A stretch of DNA of 64,000 nucleotides from CAWDYA01 sp963806495. Its GTDB lineage: Bacteria; Acidobacteriota; Polarisedimenticolia; JACPZX01; DASXTC01. The position numbers were made by a program, and so were the translations under genes. Below, one piece after another: positions 34,949-43,902 of this stretch (position 1 is its first letter; the number at the start of each line of letters is the position of its first letter). The stretch is taken from positions 62,001 to 126,000 of the forward strand of contig CAWDYA010000005.1 of the NCBI GenBank assembly GCA_963806495.1, written 5' to 3'. The notes under the pieces were generated by a model. That model worked only from the letters and a program-made list of their open reading frames with translations, did not search any database and was not told the DNA's origin.

Positions 34949-36652
34949 ATGCTCTCCTTCTTGAAGATCAGCGACCTGGCCATACTCGACGAGGTATCCC
35001 TCGAGCCGGGGCCGGGCCTCAACGTGCTGACCGGCGAGACCGGGGCCGGCAAATCGATCATCGTGGATGCGATCGGCCTGGTGCTCGGCGCGCGCGGCAG
35101 TGCCGACCTCATACGAACCGGAGCCGACCGCCTCGTCGTGGAAGCGCTGTTCGATCTCGCCGACAGGCCCGACGCCGCAGCCATCCTGGAAGCGGCGGGA
35201 CTGGCGGGCGACGGCCCTGCGGATCAGGTGGTGATCCGCCGCGAGCTGCTGCAGCAGGGCGGGACGCTGCGAAGCCGGGCCCAGGTGAACGGCTCGCTCG
35301 TGACGCTCTCCTCGCTGGCGGCGCTCGGCGAGGTTCTGGCCGATCTGCACGGGCAGCATCAGCACCAGTCGCTGCTGCGCGCCGACGGTCAGCGGGATGC
35401 GCTCGACGCATTCGCGGGGACGCTCGAGCTGCGGCGAGAGGTGGGCGCCCTGCACGCCGAGTTGCGGGATCGGGTCCGGGAGCGTGAGGCCCTCGCCTCG
35501 CGCGAGCGGGAGCGGGCCCGCGAGGAGGATCACCTGCGCCGCCAGATCGCCGAGATCGACGGCGTGGCTCCCCGGGAGGCGGAGGACGAGGCGCTGCTGC
35601 GCGAAGAGAGACTCCTGAGGCACGCCACCGAGCTATCGCGGCTTGCCGGCGAGTCGTTCGCCATGCTGAGCGATGATGACGACGCCGTGCTGTCGCGGTT
35701 GGGGGCGATCGACACCCGTCTCGCGCAGCTCGAGGCGATCGACCCGGAGGCCGGCCCGGTACGTGCGCTGGTGCAGGACGCGCGGCTGGCCGCTGCCGAG
35801 GCGGCGCGCAGCCTGGCCGGCTATGCCGGCGCCGAGGAGGCGGACCCGCAGCGGCTCGAACAGGTGGCGACCCGGCTCGCGGATCTGGAGCGTCTGAAGA
35901 GGAAGTACGGCGCCACGCTGAACGACGTGATCGCCTACGCGGACGGCTGCCGGCGGGAGCTCTCCGAGCTGGGGGGAGCCGAGCGTCGGCTCGAGGACCT
36001 CGCGGAGCGGATCGCCTCCTGCCGCGCGAAGTACCTCCAATCCGCTCGCGCCCTCTCCGAGCGGCGGCGGAGGGCCGCCGCTCGGCTGGACCGAGCCGTG
36101 GAGAAGGAGATCGGCGCCCTCGCGATGCAGGGAGCGAAGGTGAGCGTCGGGGTCGTCCGCGGGGACGAGGCCGACGGAGGCGCTCAGGGTCTGGATTCGA
36201 TAGAATTTCTCGTGGCGGCGAATCCGGGCGAGGATCCCCGGCCGCTGGCGCGGACGGCATCGGGAGGGGAGCTGTCTCGACTGATGCTGGCCGTCCGCGT
36301 GGCCACTGAATCGAGCAGCGATTACCGGACGCTGGTCTTCGACGAAGTCGACAGCGGTATCGGCGGGCGGGTGGCCGAAGTCGTGGGTCAGCGGCTCTCG
36401 ACGCTGGGGCGGCGCCAGCAGGTTCTTTGCGTGACGCACTTGCCGCAGATTGCCGCCTTCGCCGACCGTCACTTCCAGGTGACCAAACGGTCCGAGGCGG
36501 GCAGGACGCGGGCCGTCGTGACACGGCTCGACGGCAAGGCGAAGATCGACGAGGTGGCGCGGATGCTCGGCGGGGCTCCCGCCGAGACCGCACGACGGCA
36601 TGCGGAGGCGATGGTGAAGACCGCCGCACGAAGAGGGAGGGCGACCACGTGA
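34949..36652 (+). CDS. recN: DNA repair protein RecN
   Basis: A 567-residue SMC-like ATPase. Walker A is GETGAGKS (residues ~29-36) after LKISDLAILDEVSLEPGPGL. The RecN-typical DLHGQHQHQSLL follows near residue 135, then coiled-coil arms (residues ~155-360) and the C-terminal half-domain with TASGGELSRLMLAV, Walker B LVFDEVDSGIGG and CVTHLPQIAAFAD. RecN helps repair double-strand breaks. The ATG at 34949 begins the conserved N-terminus; upstream in-frame codons run through the divergent promoter region. It overlaps coaD by four bases (GTGA). Confidence 0.95.
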   Translation: MLSFLKISDLAILDEVSLEPGPGLNVLTGETGAGKSIIVDAIGLVLGARGSADLIRTGADRLVVEALFDLADRPDAAAILEAAGLAGDGPADQVVIRRELLQQGGTLRSRAQVNGSLVTLSSLAALGEVLADLHGQHQHQSLLRADGQRDALDAFAGTLELRREVGALHAELRDRVREREALASRERERAREEDHLRRQIAEIDGVAPREAEDEALLREERLLRHATELSRLAGESFAMLSDDDDAVLSRLGAIDTRLAQLEAIDPEAGPVRALVQDARLAAAEAARSLAGYAGAEEADPQRLEQVATRLADLERLKRKYGATLNDVIAYADGCRRELSELGGAERRLEDLAERIASCRAKYLQSARALSERRRRAAARLDRAVEKEIGALAMQGAKVSVGVVRGDEADGGAQGLDSIEFLVAANPGEDPRPLARTASGGELSRLMLAVRVATESSSDYRTLVFDEVDSGIGGRVAEVVGQRLSTLGRRQQVLCVTHLPQIAAFADRHFQVTKRSEAGRTRAVVTRLDGKAKIDEVARMLGGAPAETARRHAEAMVKTAARRGRATT

Positions 36653-37149
36653 GCGCCGAGCGGATCGCGGTCTATCCGGGCACCTTCGATCCGATAACGA
36701 ACGGACATCTGGACATCATCGAGCGAGGCAGCCGCCTGTTCGACCGGGTCATCGTGGCGATCCTGGGCAATCCCGAGAAGACACCCCTGTTCAGCATCGA
36801 GGAACGGGCCCGGCTCATCACCGAGTCGCTGCACGCCCTGCCCAATGTCACCGTTTCCACGTTCAGCGGCCTGCTGGTCGATTACGCCCGCAGTCAGAAT
36901 GCCCGCGTCATCGTGCGCGGCCTGCGCGCCGTGTCCGACTTCGAGTACGAGTTTCAGATGGCGCTCATGAATCGCCGGCTGGACCACGGGGTGGAGACCA
37001 TCTTCATGATGCCCGCTGAAGCGTACTCCTATCTGAGCTCGCGTCTCGTCAAGGAGGTCGCCTTTCTCGGGGGAGACGTGTCCGGCCTGGTTCCCCCGCC
37101 CGTCGCCCGTGAGATCGCCGCACGCATCGCAAGCAGGAGGAAGACCTGA
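36649..37149 (+). CDS. coaD: Pantetheine-phosphate adenylyltransferase
   Basis: A 166-residue enzyme, the usual length. The nucleotidyltransferase signature is YPGTFDPITNGHLDII with its GH pair; IVRGLRAVSDFEYEFQMALMNR and the YSYLSSRLVKEVAFLGGDV block match CoaD. It transfers AMP from ATP to phosphopantetheine in coenzyme A synthesis. The GTG start overlaps the recN stop, and the aminotransferase gene begins two bases after its stop, so the three genes are probably co-transcribed. Confidence 0.96.
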   Translation: MSAERIAVYPGTFDPITNGHLDIIERGSRLFDRVIVAILGNPEKTPLFSIEERARLITESLHALPNVTVSTFSGLLVDYARSQNARVIVRGLRAVSDFEYEFQMALMNRRLDHGVETIFMMPAEAYSYLSSRLVKEVAFLGGDVSGLVPPPVAREIAARIASRRKT

Positions 37150-37150
37150 C

Positions 37151-38329
37151 ATGCCCCGACTCGCCGCACGTCTCGCGAGCGTTAAACCCAGTGCGACCCT
37201 GGCCGTCAAGCAGGAGGCGGACCGCCTGGCCGCCGAGGGCGTCGACGTCATCGATTTCGGGCCGGGCGAGCCCGACTTCAACACGCCGGCCAACGTGAAG
37301 GAGGCGGCCCATCGCGCGATCGACGCCAATCTGAGCCATTATCTGCCCACCCTGGGCCTGCCGGCGCTGCGCAAGGCGATCGTGGCCCGGTACCGGAAGC
37401 TCTACGACACCGACTACTCGGACAAGGAGGTGATCGTCGGCTGCGGCGGCAAGAGCGCCCTGTTCGCCGCCGTGATGGCGATCTGCGATTCGGGCGACGA
37501 GGTGATCATCCCCGCGCCCTACTGGGTGTCCTTTCCCGAGCAGGTCAGGCTGGCGGGCGGCACCCCCGTCATCCTGGAGACTCGGGAGGAGGAGCGGTTC
37601 GTTCCGAAGGCCCGTGACGCGGCGCGGCTCGTCACGAGCGCGACGAAGGGGATCATCCTCTGCTCGCCCTCGAACCCGACCGGGGTGGCGATCCCCGCCG
37701 AGGTCCTTCGGGAGTTCGCCGATCTGGCCCGGGAGCGGGATCTGTATCTGATCTTCGATGAGTGCTACGAGAAGTTTCTCTACGACGGAGTGCGTCACGC
37801 CAGCCTGGCCAGCGAAGTCGCCCGGATCCGCGACCGTCTGATCCTCGCCTCCACGTTCTCGAAGTCGTACGCCATGACGGGATACCGGGTCGGCTACGCC
37901 GTCGCGGCGAGGCCGATCATCGCCGCGATGTCGACGATCCAGGGACACGACTGCACGCATCCGACCGCGGTCGCACAGGCCGCCGCGCTCGAGGCGCTCG
38001 AGGGGCCGCAGGACGAGATGATCGCGATGGTGGCGGAATACCGGCTGCGACGCGATCTGATCGTCTCCGCCCTGAGATCGGTGCCCGGCGTCACCTGCGT
38101 GATGCCCGAAGGGGCGTTCTACGCGTTTCCGGGCGTGACCGGGCTTTACGAACGGCTCGGAGTCCGCGACTCCGTGGGAGTCGCGTCGAGGCTGCTGACC
38201 AGCGCGCGCATCGCCACCGTGCCGGGAGAGGCGTTCGGAGCGCCCGGTTATCTCCGGTTTTCCTATGCCCTGTCCTCCGACCGGATCCGTGAGGGGATCG
38301 ACCGGATGAGGGGTCTGCTCGACACATAG
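37151..38329 (+). CDS. Pyridoxal phosphate-dependent aminotransferase (aspartate aminotransferase class Ib)
   Basis: A 392-residue fold-type I enzyme. Recognised blocks are VKPSATLAVKQEADRLAAEG and DFGPGEPDFNTPANVK at the N-terminus, PYWVSFPEQVRLAGG, SPSNPTGVAI, the cofactor region IFDECYEKFLYDG, and the PLP lysine in STFSKSYAMTGYRVGY. The C-terminal arginine region LRFSYA is present. This pattern is typical of bacterial aspartate aminotransferases (AspB/AspC class Ib), some of which also act on prephenate. The ATG at 37151 gives the standard N-terminus. Confidence 0.92.
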   Translation: MPRLAARLASVKPSATLAVKQEADRLAAEGVDVIDFGPGEPDFNTPANVKEAAHRAIDANLSHYLPTLGLPALRKAIVARYRKLYDTDYSDKEVIVGCGGKSALFAAVMAICDSGDEVIIPAPYWVSFPEQVRLAGGTPVILETREEERFVPKARDAARLVTSATKGIILCSPSNPTGVAIPAEVLREFADLARERDLYLIFDECYEKFLYDGVRHASLASEVARIRDRLILASTFSKSYAMTGYRVGYAVAARPIIAAMSTIQGHDCTHPTAVAQAAALEALEGPQDEMIAMVAEYRLRRDLIVSALRSVPGVTCVMPEGAFYAFPGVTGLYERLGVRDSVGVASRLLTSARIATVPGEAFGAPGYLRFSYALSSDRIREGIDRMRGLLDT

Positions 38330-38359
38330 GGAGAGGCGACGGAGGAGTATACTCTCTTC

Positions 38360-39721
38360 ATGGCGACGCACCGACGCTCGATCTTCGCGATGGTCCTGAT
38401 CCTCGGTGCGGCGCTCCCGGGCGCCGTCACCCACGCCGCGGACCTCACCGGTTCGCAGACGGTGATCCTCGCGCACCTGGACGGCGTCATCACGCCGGTC
38501 ACCGTCGAGTACGTGGAGCGCACGCTGGAGAAGGCTTCCAGGCAGCGCGCGACGCTCGTCGTGTTCGAGATGGACACGCCGGGCGGCCTGGCATCTTCCA
38601 CAAAGGACATCATCAGCGCGATCCTGGGGTCGGATGTCCCCGTCGCGGTGTACGTTTCCCCCGCCGGCGCCCGAGCCGCCTCGGCCGGGCTGTACATCAC
38701 CAACGCCTCCGACGTGGCCGCCATGGCGCCCGGCACCCGGATCGGCGCCGGGCATCCCGTGGGTCTGATGGGAGGCAACCCCGGGGGAGAGTCCGGCGAG
38801 GATGAAGGAAAGGGCAAGGAACGGAGCATCCTGGGCGAGAAGATCGAGCATGACATGGCGGCCGGCGTGCGCAGCGTGGCCGAGATCCGGGGCCGCAACG
38901 CCGCGGTGTACGAGCGCATGGTGCGGGAGAGCATCGCCCTCACCGACAAGGAGGCACTCGATCAGAACGTCGTCGATCTGATCGCCATCGACCTGGACGA
39001 CCTGCTCCACCAGCTCGATGGCCGGGAGATCCGGCGCGCGGACGACCGCACCGAGACGCTGGTGCTTTCCTCGCCGCGGGTCGAAACGGAGGAGATGACG
39101 TTCAGGCAGCGGGTCCTGTCATGGGTGGCGGACCCGCAGATCGCGATCATCCTCCTGGGGATCGGCGTTCTGGGTCTCTACGTCGAGTTCAACCACCCGG
39201 GGCTGATCCTCCCGGGAGTGGCGGGTGCCCTCGGCGTGATCCTCTTTGCCATGTCGGTGCAGATCCTGCCGGTCAGCGTTCTCGGACTGTGCCTGATCGG
39301 GCTCGGTGTGGCCCTGTTCGTCCTCGAGATCAAGATCACGTCGTACGGCATGCTGACCATCGGCGGCGTGCTCGCCCTCACCCTGGGGTTCCTTACCCTG
39401 TTCGACTTCGATCAGGCGCCGTCGCTGGCGCTGCCACTCTCGTTCGTTCTCCCCACGAGTCTTACCATCGCCGCCGTCATGCTGATCGTCACGACCGTGG
39501 CCGTACGAGCCCAGCGAGGGAAGGTGGTCACGGGAAGCGAGGGGCTCGTCGGCGAGATCGGCGACGCCATCACGGCGATCGCGGCCGGCGGCGCCGGCAA
39601 GGTGTTCGTCCATGGCGAGTACTGGGATGCGACCTCGAACGAGCCGGTCGCGGCGGGATCGAAGATCCGGGTCACGAAGGTGCGCCAGATGGATCTTGAC
39701 GTCGAACCTTTCCAACGCTGA
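38360..39721 (+). CDS. NfeD-family membrane serine protease (ClpP-like)
   Basis: A 453-residue full-length NfeD protein. A signal peptide (residues 1-27) precedes a ClpP-like protease domain with DTPGGLASSTKDII and the catalytic serine in GARAASAG (Ser108). Four or five membrane helices follow (residues ~255-385), then a C-terminal OB-fold NfeD domain (GEIGDAITAIAAGGAGKVFVHGE). The archaeal homologue cleaves the stomatin C-terminus, and the next gene is the stomatin-like partner. Upstream, GGAGGAG and a TATACT lie within 20 bases of the ATG; no matching -35 was found. Confidence 0.92.
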   Translation: MATHRRSIFAMVLILGAALPGAVTHAADLTGSQTVILAHLDGVITPVTVEYVERTLEKASRQRATLVVFEMDTPGGLASSTKDIISAILGSDVPVAVYVSPAGARAASAGLYITNASDVAAMAPGTRIGAGHPVGLMGGNPGGESGEDEGKGKERSILGEKIEHDMAAGVRSVAEIRGRNAAVYERMVRESIALTDKEALDQNVVDLIAIDLDDLLHQLDGREIRRADDRTETLVLSSPRVETEEMTFRQRVLSWVADPQIAIILLGIGVLGLYVEFNHPGLILPGVAGALGVILFAMSVQILPVSVLGLCLIGLGVALFVLEIKITSYGMLTIGGVLALTLGFLTLFDFDQAPSLALPLSFVLPTSLTIAAVMLIVTTVAVRAQRGKVVTGSEGLVGEIGDAITAIAAGGAGKVFVHGEYWDATSNEPVAAGSKIRVTKVRQMDLDVEPFQR

Positions 39722-39733
39722 GTGGAGGTGTCC

Positions 39734-40495
39734 GTGGGAGAGTTGCCAGCCCTGACCTTGGTCGTGCCGGTCCTGTTCGTCGCCCTCTTCATCATCTCGG
39801 GCATCAAGATCTTCAACGAATACGAGCGGGGAGTCGTGTTCCGCCTCGGGAGGCTCATTCCGACCCCGCGGGGGCCCGGACTGACCTATGTCTTCCCGGT
39901 GATCGATCGGTTCATCCGCATCTCGCTCAGGACGATCGTCCTCGACGTGCCGCCGCAGGACATCATCACGAGGGACAACGTCTCCGTCAAGGTGAACGCG
40001 GTGGTGTACTTCCGGGTCATGGACCCGAACCGCGCCGTGGTCGAGGTGGAGAACTACCACTACGCCACATCCCAGCTGGCGCAGACCACCCTGCGTTCGG
40101 TGCTCGGCCAGGCCGACCTCGATGATCTCCTGTCACAGAGGGACCGGCTCAACGTGCAGCTCCAGGAGATCCTCGACAAGCACACCGATCCGTGGGGGAT
40201 CAAGGTCTCGTCGGTCGAGGTGAAGCACGTGGATCTGCCTCCCGAAATGCAGCGCGCGATGGCGCGGCAGGCGGAGGCCGAGCGCGAGAAGCGCGCCAAG
40301 ATCATCCATGCCGACGGCGAGTACCAGGCCTCGACGATGCTGGGCAAGGCCGCCGAGGTGATCCAGCAGCAGCCGGTTACCATCCAGCTGAGATATCTCC
40401 AGACGCTCACCGAGATCGCGACAGAGAAGAACTCGACGATCATCTTCCCGATCCCCGTCGACATGATTTCCGCCTTCCTCAGCAAGGGGCGCTGA
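39734..40495 (+). CDS. Slipin/stomatin-like SPFH protein
   Basis: A 253-residue membrane-anchored protein: one N-terminal helix (LTLVVPVLFVALFIISGIKI), then an SPFH domain (NEYERGVVFRLGRL, PGLTYVFPVIDRFI, RTIVLDVPPQDIITRDNVSV) and a coiled-coil (RAMARQAEAEREKRAKIIHADGE split for length). The GTG at 39734 is chosen over GTG 39722 because GGAGGT lies five bases before it. Slipins scaffold membrane microdomains; pairing with the NfeD protease is the conserved operon arrangement. Confidence 0.92.
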   Translation: MGELPALTLVVPVLFVALFIISGIKIFNEYERGVVFRLGRLIPTPRGPGLTYVFPVIDRFIRISLRTIVLDVPPQDIITRDNVSVKVNAVVYFRVMDPNRAVVEVENYHYATSQLAQTTLRSVLGQADLDDLLSQRDRLNVQLQEILDKHTDPWGIKVSSVEVKHVDLPPEMQRAMARQAEAEREKRAKIIHADGEYQASTMLGKAAEVIQQQPVTIQLRYLQTLTEIATEKNSTIIFPIPVDMISAFLSKGR

Positions 40496-40498
40496 TCG

Positions 40499-41068
40499 AT
40501 GACGCCGGGAACGCGGACGGGGCAGAACTCCGGCGATCAGGAGTTCCAGCTCGAGGCGAGGCATCTCACGTTCCTGGTGCTCGTGGTGGTGGCGCTGTGC
40601 GTCGCCTCGTTCATGCTGGGCCGCTGGGTGGAACGACAGAGCCTCGGGTCCGCTCCGGCGGTCGCGTCGCAACTGGGGGATGGGGACGCGAAGGTGGAGG
40701 AGATGGGCGACGTGGCGAAGGAACTGACTTTCTTCGACACGCTCAAGACCGAGAAGCCGGTCGGTCTGGTCGGGAAGCCCGCGCAGGCCGCCCCCCCGCG
40801 GTCGCCGTCGTCGACGGCGAGCGCACCGGTGAGGAGCGCCGGGCGATCCGTGGGCGAGGGTGTCATGATCCAGGTTTTCGCCTCGAAGGACCGTGCTGCG
40901 GCGGACGCCGTGAGGAAGAAGCTCCGAGGGAAGGGGTACACGGCGTTGCTGGTCTCGGGCGACGGTTCCTGGAAGGTGCGGGTCGGGCCGTACGCCGACC
41001 GCGAGGAGGCCGAGCGGGCCGCCTCGGTCCTGCGCGAGCAGGAGAAGCTCAGCACCTGGATCCCCTGA
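40499..41068 (+). CDS. SPOR domain-containing membrane protein
   Basis: A 189-residue bitopic protein: a short cytoplasmic N-terminus, one transmembrane helix (residues ~22-40, FLVLVVVALCVASFMLGRW), a Ser/Pro/Ala-rich periplasmic linker and a C-terminal SPOR domain (residues ~118-189) with VMIQVFASKDRAAADAVRKKL, YTALLVSGDGSWKVRVGPYA and REEAERAASVL. SPOR domains bind denuded glycan strands of septal peptidoglycan, so a division or envelope role is likely. It lies three bases after slipin and three before lnt. Confidence 0.88.
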   Translation: MTPGTRTGQNSGDQEFQLEARHLTFLVLVVVALCVASFMLGRWVERQSLGSAPAVASQLGDGDAKVEEMGDVAKELTFFDTLKTEKPVGLVGKPAQAAPPRSPSSTASAPVRSAGRSVGEGVMIQVFASKDRAAADAVRKKLRGKGYTALLVSGDGSWKVRVGPYADREEAERAASVLREQEKLSTWIP

Positions 41069-41071
41069 CCG

Positions 41072-42670
41072 ATGAGCCGTAGCGCGGCCCTGGCCTTGCT
41101 GGGCGGCCTTCTGATGGCGCTGGCGTTCCCTCTGGGGCCGCCATTGCCCCCCGGTATGGGGGGCGGATGGTGGCCGGCGGGCTGGCTCTGTCTCGCGCCG
41201 CTCATCCTCGCGGCGCTGCCGGCCCGCTCCGCAAGGCGCGCCGCCCTCGGCGGGTTCGCGTTCGGCTTGCTCGGGTTTACGCTCATCCTGGTCTGGATGC
41301 ACCCGTTCCTGGTGCGGTGGGCGTACATCGGTCCACTCGCCGCCGCGGGTGTCCTGCTGCTTCTCGTCTCGTACGTGGCGCTCTACTGCGCGGCCTTCGC
41401 CGCCGCGGTCAACTACACGGCGCGACGACTTGGGGTCACGCCGGCGCTGCTGCTTGCCCCGGCCGCGTGGACCGGGCTGGAGCTGGCGCGCGATCATCTG
41501 CTGGCCGGCTTCCCCTGGGGTCTCCTCGGCTACACGCAGCAGCCGATCCTCACGGCCATCCAGGTCGCCGATCTCGCGGGGGTCTATGGGGTCTCGTACC
41601 TCCTCGCCTGCGGCTCCGCGCTCGTCGCCGCACTGGCGCTTCCGGTGTTCGTGCGAGGCGCGCGTCGACCCTCGACCGCAGCCCTGCTCGTTCCGGCGGT
41701 GGTCATCGCCGCGGCGCTCGGGTACGGCGCCATCCGCCTCCGGGCCTCGACATCCGACAGCGATGGAGTCCCCGTGGCGCTCGTACAGGCGAACGTCCCG
41801 CAGGAGGAGAAGTGGGATCCGGAGCAGCGGACCCGGATCGAGCAGACTCACTTCAGCATGACCCGGCAGGCCGCCGCCGACGGTGCCCGGCTCGTCGTCT
41901 GGTCGGAGTCGTCGATCCCGATCTCGATCACGCAGCACCCGGACTACGCCGTGCGGCTGACGGCGCTGGCGCGCGAGACGGGGGCGGATCTGCTGGTGGG
42001 AAGCGTGGCGTACGAGGGCGGTGCCGAGGCCCCCTTCCCGTACAATAGCGTCTACAGCGTCGGCGCTCGCGCGGGCATCGACGGTCGCTACGACAAGCGC
42101 AAGCTGGTTCCTTTCGGCGAGTATGTCCCGCTCAGGAAAGTGCTTTTCTTCCTCGAGCCGCTCGTCGAGGAGGCGAGCGACTTTCACGCCGGAGCTCCGG
42201 ACGGCGGGCTCCTTTCGGCGGGGGGCATGAAGCTCGGGATCCTGATCTGCTACGAGGCGATCTTCCCCGAGCTGGCGCGCCGCGAGACACGGCAGGGGGC
42301 CGTGGCGATCGTCAACATGACCAACGACGCCTGGTACGGCGACACCGGGATGCCACGCCAGCACCTCGCCCAGGCGGTGCTGCGCGCGGTGGAGAACCGC
42401 CGTTATCTGCTGCGGTGCGCCAACACGGGGATCAGCGCCGTGGTCGACCCCACAGGCCGCATCCTGGCGGAAGCGGGCCTCGATCGGTCGGCGATCGTCA
42501 CCGCCCGCGTCCCGCGATCCTCGCGAGACAGCGTCTACACGTCGCTCGGCGATGGGTTCGCCTGGGCCTGTGTTATACTCACGCTCCTTGCACTGGCCCG
42601 CGCATGGCGCGCCGGGCCGGTGTCGCCGCACGAGGGCGCGCCGCCGCGGATGAACGATGACCCGCACTGA
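41072..42670 (+). CDS. lnt: Apolipoprotein N-acyltransferase
   Basis: A 532-residue enzyme with seven or so N-terminal membrane helices and a nitrilase-like domain (residues ~225-480). The catalytic triad is visible: Glu279 in VVWSES, Lys342 in YDKRKLVPFGEY and Cys393 in ILICYEAIFPE, equivalent to Glu267-Lys335-Cys387 in E. coli. LARDHLLAGFPWGLLGYTQ matches the family. It adds the third acyl chain to lipoproteins at the inner membrane, needed for their export to the outer membrane. Its last 14 bases overlap the start of prfB. Confidence 0.95.
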   Translation: MSRSAALALLGGLLMALAFPLGPPLPPGMGGGWWPAGWLCLAPLILAALPARSARRAALGGFAFGLLGFTLILVWMHPFLVRWAYIGPLAAAGVLLLLVSYVALYCAAFAAAVNYTARRLGVTPALLLAPAAWTGLELARDHLLAGFPWGLLGYTQQPILTAIQVADLAGVYGVSYLLACGSALVAALALPVFVRGARRPSTAALLVPAVVIAAALGYGAIRLRASTSDSDGVPVALVQANVPQEEKWDPEQRTRIEQTHFSMTRQAAADGARLVVWSESSIPISITQHPDYAVRLTALARETGADLLVGSVAYEGGAEAPFPYNSVYSVGARAGIDGRYDKRKLVPFGEYVPLRKVLFFLEPLVEEASDFHAGAPDGGLLSAGGMKLGILICYEAIFPELARRETRQGAVAIVNMTNDAWYGDTGMPRQHLAQAVLRAVENRRYLLRCANTGISAVVDPTGRILAEAGLDRSAIVTARVPRSSRDSVYTSLGDGFAWACVILTLLALARAWRAGPVSPHEGAPPRMNDDPH

Positions 42671-43803
42671 TCCCCTGATGCTCGACGACGATCTGGTCCG
42701 CCGCTTCGGGCAGCTCTCCGAACGGCTCGCGGGCCTCCGGGGGTATCTTTGACCTCGAACGCCGCCAGGCCGAGCTTGCCGCGCTCGACGAGCGGATGGG
42801 CCGGTCCGACTTCTGGGACGATCCGCAGGCGGCGCAGCAGGTCCTTCAGCAGCGCTCGGGGCTGAAGGAGAGCATCGAGGCCGGGCTCGCGCTGATCTCC
42901 GCTCACGAAGACGCCCAGGCGCTCGTCGATCTCGGCAAGGAAGGCGAGCCGGTCAACGAGGATCTTTCCCGCGCCCTGGACGATCTCCTCTCCCGGCTCG
43001 ACTCGCTCGAGATGGAGATGATGCTTTCGGGGGAAAACGACCACAGCGACGCGGTCCTCACGGTGCATGCGGGGGCGGGTGGCACCGAGGCGCAGGACTG
43101 GGCCGAGATGCTCTACAGGATGTACCTGCGATGGTGCGAGCGTCGAGGCTACTCGGTCGAGGTCATCGACTATCAGGACGGTGAGGAGGCCGGCCTCAAG
43201 AGCGCCACCGCAATGGTCCGGGGCAAGGACGCCTACGGCTACCTGAAGGCGGAAAACGGCGTGCACCGGCTGGTTCGTATCTCGCCGTTCGATTCAAATG
43301 CCCGGCGGCACACCTCTTTCGCCTCGATCTATGTCTACCCCGATCTCGACGACGAGATCCAGGTGGATATCGACGAGAAGGACCTGAGGGTCGACACCTT
43401 CCGTTCCAGCGGCAAGGGGGGACAGCACGTCAACGTGACGGACTCGGCGATCCGGATCACCCATCTGCCCACGGGCATCGTGGCCCAGTGCCAGAACGAG
43501 CGGTCGCAGCACCGCAACCGCGAGACGGCCATGAGGCTGCTCAAGGCCAGGCTTTACGACCTCGAGCGCCGCAAGAAGGACGAGAAACGCGCGCAGGAGG
43601 AGGGAGCCAAGAAGGACATCGAGTTCGGCAGCCAGATCCGGTCCTACGTCCTGCACCCTTACCGGATGGTCAAGGACGTCCGGACCGGTGTGCAGACCTC
43701 CCGGATCGACGAAGTCCTCGATGGCGATCTCGACGAGTTCATCCGGACCTACCTGCTCAGCGAGGGACGGCGCTCAGCCGGCCGTGCAGCCGATCGCACG
43801 TAA
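42657..43803 (+). CDS. prfB: Peptide chain release factor 2 with programmed +1 frameshift
   Basis: The short first frame (ATG 42657, or ATG 42678) ends at CGGGGGTATCTTTGAC: a G-rich Shine-Dalgarno-like stretch, slippery CTT and in-frame TGA (42750-42752). A +1 shift gives GYLDLERRQAELAALDERMG and continues to the stop at 43803, for 374-381 residues in total. The protein has RF2 hallmarks: the SPF tripeptide in RISPFDSNARRHTSF and the GGQ loop in SSGKGGQHVNVTDSAIR. This is the known autoregulation: low RF2 slows termination at UGA and favours the shift. Coding follows 42657-42749 joined to 42751-43803. Confidence 0.95.
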
Positions 43804-43824
43804 GTGCGCTTCGCACTTGCGTTT
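43798..43824 (+). terminator. Hairpin terminator overlapping the prfB stop codon
   Basis: ACGTAAGTGCG (43798-43808) pairs with CGCACTTGCGT (43812-43822) over 11 positions, one being G-U, with a CTT loop and TTT at the 3' edge. The TAA stop is in the 5' arm. The hrcA -35 box begins five bases after the stem. Confidence 0.55.
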
Positions 43825-43826
43825 CC

Positions 43827-43856
43827 TTGACACCCCCGGGAGGGCGCGATTATATT
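43827..43856 (+). promoter_or_regulatory. Promoter of the hrcA-grpE-dnaK-dnaJ operon
   Basis: TTGACA (43827-43832), 18 bases, TATATT (43851-43856). Downstream, AGCACCTC (43858-43865) and GAGTGTAA (43885-43892) resemble CIRCE half-sites but are 19 rather than 9 bases apart. Confidence 0.75.
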
Positions 43857-43902
43857 CAGCACCTCCCGGAGCAGCAGCGGGATCGAGTGTAAGTGAGGGT
43901 GA

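Noticed and set aside
38348..38353. TATACT as a -10 box for nfeD, six bases before the ATG
   Set aside because: No acceptable -35 lies 16-18 bases upstream and there is no TGN extension; it may be chance.
40133..42667. Long minus-strand open frame of 844 codons
   Set aside because: Entirely antisense to slipin, SPOR and lnt, low-complexity Arg/Glu/Pro composition; a shadow frame.
42750..42752. Premature stop making prfB a pseudogene
   Set aside because: The TGA sits in the known RF2 frameshift context and the +1 frame continues with a complete RF2.
43858..43892. CIRCE operator
   Set aside because: Only half-site-like AGCACCTC and GAGTGTAA are present, with 19 rather than 9 bases between them.
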